Part shown: in pieces, positions 56,018 through 64,000 of the stretch | Position numbering within the stretch: position 1 is the first letter of the stretch | How the letters are laid out: the number at the start of each line of letters is the position of its first letter | NCBI GenBank assembly: GCA_003184365.1 | Contig: NKYR01000009.1 | Span: 310,001 to 374,000 of the forward strand | Length of the DNA: 64,000 nucleotides | Source: Evernia prunastri | Lineage: Eukaryota; Ascomycota; Lecanoromycetes; Lecanorales; Parmeliaceae | Direction of reading: 5' to 3' | Notes under the pieces: generated by a model | Databases searched by the model: none | What the model was told of the DNA's origin: nothing | The model's input: only the letters and a program-made list of their open reading frames with translations | Program-made: the position numbers and the translations under genes

Positions 56018-58657
56018 GGTCCCAGATATTTCAACTTTGATGTCATACTATCTATCACACATAACCAGATCTACTATTCGCAAGCCTCCGTCTTTATCCT
56101 TACGAGGGAACCATCCATTGGAGACGAATAGGTGTAGCATCAAAAACACGGTGAGATGACACGTAAGGGTCGAGAAGCCTTGGGTAGTGGACAAGGCACG
56201 TGAATCGATCCCATGGAGCTAGGACTTGCAGCAGTCCGTGATCTGGGAAAGGATTAAGTTGATGTCAATAACGCCTTTATCGAGTCAACCTAAAATGATC
56301 CATCTATGTGAATCTATCGCCAGGGGTCGAGGTTAAAAAGGATAGATATCTGCGACATCTAAGAGCTTTATATAGATTAGTATAAGTAGTATGTAATAGA
56401 TAATTAATATATAGTAAAGAGCTTATTTAGGACATCATGAAATCTACAAGCAAGCGCGCTAGAGGGCCGGCACCGGTTTTCAGTTGACCAAAAAGATCCG
56501 GTTCCAATTCAAAGAACGGTTGAGCCGTGCTCCACTGGCGTCCAATACGTACAATAATCGAAGCGCGTAGCTTCGAAGTTGTGAGCGTACATTGCGTAAT
56601 GTTCATTTCTACGACTCGTCAAGTTTCTCGTAATTATTTAGAGTCTTCCTTATCTTGAGCAGCTCGTGCATCGGCGGCGTCCCGGTTGCGTATGTTTCAC
56701 GGAGGGCCTTTCAGGCCCGATATGTGACACGATTGCTCTGCGAACTGCAAGATGATCGAGCATACACAGCTCATCGCCCTAGGTTTGACAGGATTGCAAG
56801 AGTCGATGTAGTAGTAGTAGGCGATTATAGATTTCGCAAGGACTCCAGCATGTTTTGATCTTTTTACTTTCCAGCAGAGGCGCGAAGTCCAAGCAACCCG
56901 CTTGGGGGCAGTCTTCCAACGGACGAGAATTGGATGCAGCAAGCATTAGGGGACACTTTTCTGATGGCTCCTTGATGCGGCCAGCGATTCATGCGCGGAT
57001 CGGGTGCTGGTAGCCAGCGCCGAATCGCGTCCTGGAGTTGACCTGCTGATTCCCCGAATTGGCGGGATATGTTCGATCGACATTGGAGGCGGCGCCGAAA
57101 CATGGAAAAAAAGAAAAAGGGAGAGACCGAACTCTTTTTGACATAGAGCAACGTCTTCTTCGCCTCTTCCGTGCCCTTTTTGACGGTGATTTTGCTCTTC
57201 GGGTGAGAAGCTAATCAGTCATTGACATTCTCGCTGCCTTTCCCGAGGTCTGTTGGTCTGTTCTCATGCGACTCTAAGGGTAGCAACGCATCCTTGATCT
57301 TTTTTCCAAGGATAGCCAAATGAGTCGAACGAGACCAATACGGTGTCTTTGGGGTCTGTTGTAAGGTTGATCAGATTGTCTATCACTTTAAGATATAAGC
57401 ATCATGAGCTGCTGGTTAGAAAGATTTCCTTGGTACTTCTGTCCTTCCAAAACGCTTGAGATGCTCACTATGATGTTTGAAAGGGTCGTGAGTGATTAAA
57501 GAAGTTTCACAACGTCCCCGTGGCATCCTGTCCAGGGATCGTAATACTCGATCAAACCCTGGCGGACTTGAATCGCCAAAAATGTAACACCATTGAGGGA
57601 TCCGGCCACTTCAACTAGGTCTCCTATAATGAGTGAAGCGCCTGCAGTGGAAGAGAGACCCACAAGTTGACTTAGGGAAAAGGATCGAACGAGTGAAAAG
57701 AACATGATCACATTTCCACGAAATCAGTCACCAGGCTTCGGCCTTTGGCACATTTTCTAAAATTTTGTTACGGATGGCGTAGACGTTGGACACCAATAAG
57801 GGCGGTGCTCCGTACACAGGTGAAAGTAGATATTTAGACTTCCCTTTTAGGGCATAAAGACGAATGTGAAGCCGCGAGTAAAAAGAAGCCGGGTGACAAG
57901 GCGGGAGACTGCACCAATCACTTTTGAGCTATCTGCAGGATTACGGAGACCTGCAGAGATAAGAATGCTCCACTGGGAGCATCAAGGCTGTCATCGTCCT
58001 GTGAGTCCTTGACCCTTTTCCGTCTCCAAGTGGCCCGCCATTGCACCCACGCAAGACGTCGCATCCAAGCAAAAGAGCTTTATGAATTATCCCGCAGTCA
58101 AAGCCTGGGCGATGCTAGAGGTCGTGTGGAAAGGGGCGATAGAGGACATCTTGAGCAGCTGGGACAGTCTGGGTGACTTACGTTGATTGATTGGATTGTA
58201 GGGCTGTGCATCACGTGACTAGTTGAGAAGGGTACGTGTTTTACGTCAGCCCACCTCCGAGCTTCCTACTTCACCGCCACATCCTCACCATCAACACATT
58301 CATTCTCCATTCAAGCAAACCAGTGATCCGCACCCTTTGCATTCCTTCACAAGGAATAACACATAACTAAGTTGAGTGAATCTATTCAAGTCGCTAGAAG
58401 CGCCCAGTATGAGCCGTCACACAACATCGGTTGGCACGCTACTTGCGAACCTGTGACACCCTCCCGTAACACAAAACCCGAGTTCTTTTTTTAACATTTT
58501 CTTCTTTAACACTCCATTTTTTACAATAGCTTCCACAACCTTCTCCACCTCCTCCTCCCGAAACCTCCTATACTGCCCAAGAAAGGTCGCAGTCCCTATC
58601 ACTGCTTATCGAACAAATTCGAACGCACGCAAACCCGCTCAACATAACTACAGGATA
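56018..58657. other. 2.6-kb intergenic region
   Basis: An AT-rich block at 56355-56415 (tatatagattagtataag and similar) suggests old repeat decay. Short frames at 56655-57151 and 57496-57711 have no features. The last 350 bp before 58658 form a promoter and pyrimidine-rich leader. Confidence 0.5.
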
Positions 58658-60207
58658 ATGGAGCTTTCGAGAATGGTAAGTAGATATCGATGGTCGAGAT
58701 CTTCTGTTGCTTAAATCCCCTAAGGTTCCCAACAATTTGCGTTGTCACAGGATGGTCAGCGATGAGAAACGCTACTCCGGACCTGAGCCTCAGACCCTAC
58801 CTTTTCCACCAGAGCTTATCATGCGAACTCTCAGCTACCTAGACCAGATTTACGACAAAAAGAATGCTCGACTTGTATGCAAAGGCTTCGCAGCAGCTGG
58901 CCTATACTCGCTTACTTCGACTGTCTACTTCTCCACCTCGCTCATTAAGATAGACCGTTCGTCCAAAATCCGGCAACTCTCATGTCGAACGCGGGAGATC
59001 GCGATGCATCCAGTTGTCTCGAGATACATCACTAAGATGATCTGCGATGGTACTCAGTTTCCCATTCCTTATCTTGAACTTAACACCTTCCAGAACTGGT
59101 GGGCAACCCTCGACAAGAGCCAAATGTCCTTGCCGATCCAGAATATCCACAGCCTTTACACCTTAAGGTACAGCCAAGAAAACTGGATTGTTGCCAGCGG
59201 CGAAGACCGGAGAATATTCTTGACAGCTCTTGAGCAGTTCGTGAAACTAAAATGCGTTGTGTTCACTGATGTTGCAGTAGACGAGAATTGTCGAGAGTTC
59301 CCCCGACCCACCTGGCCATTAAGGGATCCTGAAGGAGATCTGTAAGTGCGCTCTCCTACGCTTTTTTCCCTCCGACGGTACCCTTGTTACATTCACAAGC
59401 CAGAGGCTTATTCTGCGTTCAGGACCTGTCCTTTGATCTCAAATTTTACCTACAAGAAATCATGCTGACCACGATATTTCCAGTTGGGGTCCCTCCTCGC
59501 CATATCATACCTTTGCTACATGCATCCGATTACTCTCACAAAAGGGCATCAAGCTTGAGGAGCTCTCTATTGAGGGTAGAAAGGATTCTATCTCCAACGG
59601 CATCTTCTCCCGTGCCTCGTCAAATGATTTTCAACATCTACTCAACGTCTTCGCGAGCCTCCGCACAATCAACGTGAGTGTAAACACACATGACGAGATA
59701 TACCCTTTGGTGTTCGCTGGCCTAGGGCGGGTCTTGACCCATGCAACACTGGCGCAGTCACTGGACCTGAAAGGCTCCGATGGGGGACGTCGAACGCCCC
59801 TGACGCTGTCGCGAATGTTCCAAGGTGCAACATGGCAGCACCTCAAGCACTTTGGTCTGCATGGTCTGATAATGTACACCGACGCCGAGCTGATTGATTT
59901 CTTCGACCGCCACCGAAGGACAATAGACAGCGTGGCGCTGAGGTCTATCTTCCTGCATGAAAAAGACCCCAACTCTCAGGATGCAGGCCCCTGCGAAGCG
60001 TGGAAACATTTCTTCGGTGAGTTGCGAAAGCGGTCGATCAGGTTCCGGAACCTGGATCTGTTCGAGATATACGACTGCTGCAACAACCAAGGCGAGACGG
60101 TGGACCTTGCCACGAGTGTGAACGGAGGGGCGACGGTCCTGGGATATTTGCGCGATGGTGGTCCAAATCCCTTTACGAGGGATACGGTCAGGGAGGTCAG
60201 CGGATGA
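58658..60207 (+). CDS. F-box protein, three exons
   Basis: Exons 58658-58675, 58725-59341 and 59484-60207 give 452 residues. The first exon codes only six residues (MELSRM) before a 49-bp intron; translation could also start at the ATG at 58752. FPPELIMRTLSYLDQIYDKK followed by ARLVCKGFAAAGLYSLTSTV is the F-box. The long 142-bp second intron (GTAAGT...TTCCAG, CTGAC branch) keeps phase; a version with an added internal exon cannot be excluded. After it, FATCIRLLSQKGIKLEELSI and LLNVFASLRTINVSVNTHDE resemble the leucine-rich C-terminal part of fungal F-box proteins. Expected role is SCF substrate choice. Confidence 0.78.
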
Positions 60208-61792
60208 GGATAAGTGTGTCGAGCGGGTTAGGTTCAGCCCTCATCATGACATCTACGGATAGACAAGGTGGGATGATTTGATAGGATCTCAAGGGCTCGT
60301 GCTGGGCTAGAATATGTATGCATGGGGAACAAATGTCTTGCGAAAGGGTGGTACATGCTTGGCTACGAGTGTACACACTACTCTTGTATCTACGATCATG
60401 TAACAACATATGAATGAGCCTGCACCTGATTCCAATCCAGTGTTAGCAGATGCAAACTTCACATCAAGCCTATACCTTGGGCTTACAAGGTAAGAGAAGG
60501 TCTGTCTCAGTAAATATGGCAGCTGGTCCTCCAACCCACGTTCGAAACCGAATCCTCCTGCCTGCCTTCCTTATTCCTCATTTGTCCTACACTCACCGCA
60601 CAACTCTTACTACGCGGTAGAAGACGGCCTGAAGACTGAAGAAATCCCACACATCACTCTTGTATCAGAGGTCTAGATCGAGGGATGGCACGCTTGTCAT
60701 TATCATATGTATGTATCAGCGAAGGTACGAATGTGACAGCATTGGGCTTAGAAGCTGACGGGTATGTAGGCGAAGTAGGCTAGGCTATGAGAAGATAAGA
60801 GGAGCTACTTTTTTTGAATGGATGGGTATATGCGGGTAGGGTCTAAGCGAATGGAATGGGAGGGATGAAGAGAGAAGAATGATGATGACGATAGTGAAAT
60901 CTATAGACTTGGCCTTAAGGATTCGCTAGCAATGTTATGGATGAAGGGATGGGTGGGGTGGTAGATTTGTGTGTGAGGCATCACCCTTCCCATACCTCTC
61001 TATACAGTCACCAAAACAGCAAGAATCGTGTAGATGTTGTTGTGGGGTCTCAACACCGGGGTTAGCTATCTGAAATGGCATATGCAGTCCCTCTATAGTT
61101 CCTCCTGTGTTAAAAAAACTCCCATGCTTACGCAGCATAGACTTGGAGTAAAGGCACAGCGGGGCGCGGTAGTGGTGATAGAGAATGCATGGTGGATCTA
61201 GCTATGGGGCCATCAGCCAGAGGATGGTTGATGGGAGACAGAGTGGCTAGCTTCATGAATGCAACACGGACATCGCTACAAGTTAGCTGTGGGCTAGTGA
61301 GGCCGAGACAGGCTTTTTCAGCCGCGATCACCAACACGAGCGAGCTATGTAGCCTATTTTCCTCCTGTTTTTGCTCCTCGTCGGTCTTCTTCTCGTCGCA
61401 CTTCTTCTTCTTGGGATCTGCATGGAATGCGTGGAAGGCACTAGGCAGATAAGCGAACTTGCTGATAGAAAGATGAAGCTATATGCAGGTGCGGGCGGTC
61501 GGGAAAGAATGCTATGGCTCAGAAAGAGATGGAATCGAATAAAGAGCTCACTACTGGTGGGAAGCCCGTATATATAGAGCTCCCATCAAGGCACGAATCT
61601 CCTGGTCGTCGCGCCTCCGACACGAGTTGCGTCCCACTATGCCATATTACCATGTTAATCGATGTTGCAGGCCTTTAGGCCTGCTGTGTGGAAACACCAT
61701 GTTTTGCGATAAGCCATGCAATGTGAAAACACCATGCCATGCCACCGGTTTTTCCTCAGTCCCACTGTGGGAACCAAGATTTCATCGAGTAC
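60208..61792. other. Convergent intergenic region
   Basis: Between the F-box gene (+) and the NACHT-ankyrin gene (-). Short frames only. A perfect 8-bp-arm palindrome (GCAGGCCTTTAGGCCTGC) sits at 61667-61684, and direct repeats of aaacaccatg flank it downstream. Confidence 0.5.
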
Positions 61793-64000
61793 TCAAGCAT
61801 GAAGCTCGCCGCCCAGCCGCTGATATCTCATCCTTCTCAGCGCTTCTCTCCACTCTTCTCCATCCATCGGCCCTGAGGAGATAGCACCACGTTCGTGCAG
61901 TAGTCTGGCAATAGCATAGTGTTTGTGATGAGTAGCCAAGTACAATGGTGTTCCCTGCGGCGCTTTATGATCCACATCGATTTCGACTCGTTCTAGTAGC
62001 AAGCGTACTTTATCCTCGTCTCCGTTCGAAGCGGCCACGGTAAGTGGAGAGTACAAAAAGTCATCCATACAGTTAACGTTGACGTCTTTGCGGTCTAAAA
62101 GCAACCTCATAATTGCTGTTGCCTCGCTGAATTCAGACCGAGCTGCCTGCAAAAGTGGTGTTTCGTTATCGATATCTCCTGAATCAATTTCGAGGTTGTG
62201 TCTCTGTAGGAGGAGTTTCGCGACTCCTACATGATTGTATCTCATCGCCGCAGAAAGTGATGTTTCATTATTCCCATTTTTCGAGTTGATCTCAAGGTCA
62301 TTTCTCTGTAAGAGGAGTTTCGCGACTTCTGTATATCCGTATCTTGCCGTCATATAAAGTGGTGTGTTGTTATTGATGTCCCGTGAATTAATCTCAAGGT
62401 CGTCTCTCTGTAGGAGAAGTTCCGCGACATCTGAATCTTCCCATCTTATCGCCACAGAAAGTGGTGTTTCATTATTGATATCTTTCGAGTTGATCTCAAG
62501 GTTATTGTTCTGTAAAATGAGTTTCGCGACTTCTGCATACCCGTTGTCTCGTGAACTAAAGTCAAGGTCGCCTCTCTGTAGGAAAAGTCTGTGTCTTATC
62601 GCCATAGAAAATGGCATTTCGCCATTGTGATCTTTCGAATCAATCTCAAAGTCGTCTCGCTGTAGAAGAACACTGTTATATTTCCCAATCCCGTTTTGCA
62701 TTGTACTTTTCGACTGTGGGTGAAAATTCGCCAATAGGTCATTCTGAGGAATGTTCTCCTTCTCAGCTTGTTCGGCATGTACAGTCCAATAACGGATGGA
62801 ATAGTCCAGAAATGGAAATGCTCTTCGCATTGCCTGACTTCTCTCTGCCCGAAGGCCTTCATGAAAGGTACCATTTCGGCAATAAAGGAAAGTATGGGCT
62901 TTTATTTCTTCCATGCTCAAGTACTTCATACAAGACCGTGATAACCAGTAATGGCCACGACCAATCACGCTATCCGTGAAGGTACCGTCCAGAAGTCGGA
63001 ACCCAATTTCGAGAAGATAGTCATTGACTGACTGATGGATGAACTGCGCAAATCTAATGCCATATTCCTGGCTCCTGACTTCGATGAGACCCTTTGAAAG
63101 ATAGCAAATATTTCGCTCCATCTGCTCATCTGTCTCCACGTACTCCGAAGTGTCTTGACACTGACGTATGGAAGTACATGGTGATTCCATATGAGCGACC
63201 ATGGCAAAACGGAGGTCCACCATTCTCAAAGGTCGCTCTGCGAAACAGACCCATTGCATCAGATGCAAGCATTGCGATCGATCCTTTTCTTCAATGGCAT
63301 CAAGCAGCTCTCTGTATATTGCCTTCAATCCTTGCGGGACATCATTGATAGCCATCAAAATGTACTTTCGAGATCTTCCTTCATTGCATAATCTCAAGAC
63401 CTTGCCACCGACGAGTACCACCCATTGGAAGATACCCAAAGATCCTTTCGTTATCGCATTTCGAATGTCATGCGCGAGGTATTTGTTTTTGATTCTGGTG
63501 GTAATGGTGTTGTCGATATATGTCTCAATGTCTTTAGTGTTTTGATCCTCGACAGAGACCTCGAGTCCATTCTCTAAAGCGATGAGTGGAAAGTGTCGGC
63601 AAGAGAAGCATACACCGAAGGAACCTGCGATGGTCTCAAAAAAGTCGACAAGGTTTACTGCAGCCTCTTCACCGCACTCGTCGAGAGCATCGATATATAT
63701 CTTTATCTTGCGAGCTTCCGCAAGTTTTGGAAGGAATGAGCTGAAGCAGTCTCGCAATTCTCTGTTATGCCAGTCCCACGCTTTCCCATACGGACCTTCG
63801 GTTTTACACTTGCTCCTGAACAATGTAGTGATATCCTCAAGGAGTTCTGGGATCTGCAATGCAAGTTGATGTAAAAGTGACCGGAACAACCCAAGCGAAC
63901 TTTTCTGAACCAAGGCCCCGCGGCCGTGGAAGAAAAACGAAGCAAAGATAGACCTTTCGTTACCATTTCGCTCTGCAACCTCGTAAGTATATTTTACAAG
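61793..64000 (-). CDS. NACHT-ankyrin repeat protein, 5' end outside the window
   Basis: The frame is open from the right edge to the stop, giving 735 visible residues; the N-terminal effector domain and P-loop lie beyond 64000. The visible start, RSIFASFFFHGRGALVQKS then LRSLLHQL-like sequence, is the segment just after the NACHT P-loop. IKIYIDALDECGE is the Walker B box, and CFSCRHFP the sensor region. A winged-helix-like stretch (LMQWVCFAERPLRMVDLR) and a helical segment (RFAQFIHQSVNDYLLEIG) follow. From about residue 445 there are ankyrin repeats of 34 residues, consensus AKLLLQRxDLEINSxDxNNE. The units are very alike, and the second is shortened. NLR-like fungal proteins of this kind are implicated in non-self recognition, with repeats sensing ligands. 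Confidence 0.9.
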   Translation of the reverse strand, partial: LVKYTYEVAERNGNERSIFASFFFHGRGALVQKSSLGLFRSLLHQLALQIPELLEDITTLFRSKCKTEGPYGKAWDWHNRELRDCFSSFLPKLAEARKIKIYIDALDECGEEAAVNLVDFFETIAGSFGVCFSCRHFPLIALENGLEVSVEDQNTKDIETYIDNTITTRIKNKYLAHDIRNAITKGSLGIFQWVVLVGGKVLRLCNEGRSRKYILMAINDVPQGLKAIYRELLDAIEEKDRSQCLHLMQWVCFAERPLRMVDLRFAMVAHMESPCTSIRQCQDTSEYVETDEQMERNICYLSKGLIEVRSQEYGIRFAQFIHQSVNDYLLEIGFRLLDGTFTDSVIGRGHYWLSRSCMKYLSMEEIKAHTFLYCRNGTFHEGLRAERSQAMRRAFPFLDYSIRYWTVHAEQAEKENIPQNDLLANFHPQSKSTMQNGIGKYNSVLLQRDDFEIDSKDHNGEMPFSMAIRHRLFLQRGDLDFSSRDNGYAEVAKLILQNNNLEINSKDINNETPLSVAIRWEDSDVAELLLQRDDLEINSRDINNNTPLYMTARYGYTEVAKLLLQRNDLEINSKNGNNETSLSAAMRYNHVGVAKLLLQRHNLEIDSGDIDNETPLLQAARSEFSEATAIMRLLLDRKDVNVNCMDDFLYSPLTVAASNGDEDKVRLLLERVEIDVDHKAPQGTPLYLATHHKHYAIARLLHERGAISSGPMDGEEWREALRRMRYQRLGGELHA

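Overview
The window reads as nuclear DNA of a filamentous ascomycete (Pezizomycotina). Genes carry short introns of about 46-144 bp with GTNNGT-like donors, CTNAC-like branch sites and CAG/TAG acceptors. Its protein families are typical of that group: two HET-domain proteins, a NACHT-ankyrin protein, a STAND-type N-terminal domain protein, a Zn-cluster-like regulator, a PTH11-like seven-helix receptor and F-box proteins. The class is not resolved; a Leotiomycete-like fungus is a guess. I see no rRNA, convincing tRNA, CRISPR or plasmid feature.

Layout. 1-11.3 kb is gene-poor and holds decayed coding relics: a Ty3/Gypsy reverse transcriptase piece, a Plavaka-like transposase piece, and a host-type pseudogene with a stop and a frameshift. 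11.3-27.95 kb is a normal gene-rich block: an 870-aa protein of unknown family, the PP1 regulator Glc8/inhibitor-2, a STAND N-terminal domain protein, a four-helix membrane protein, a SAM methyltransferase-like protein and a 1584-aa protein. A 696-bp foldback element sits just upstream of glc8. 28-40.3 kb contains S-adenosylmethionine decarboxylase with a spliced upstream ORF, an amidoligase-fold protein and a PTH11-like receptor with a methionine-rich N-terminus. 41.5-64 kb is an accessory-type block: a polar protein, a frameshifted HET gene, a secreted double-psi beta-barrel protein, a regulator with half a Zn cluster, F-box and HET genes in divergent arrangement, a second F-box gene, and a NACHT-ankyrin gene running off the right edge.

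How genes relate. No biosynthetic cluster is visible. Two functional themes stand out. One is polyamine synthesis and its likely translational control (SPE2 with its leader). The other is recognition and incompatibility proteins (HET, NACHT-ANK, STAND N-terminal, receptor) mixed with F-box genes. Gene models were built by hand from splice consensus and frame phase; every multi-exon model given with full exon coordinates sums to a whole number of codons. Family calls come from recognised motifs, not from searches.
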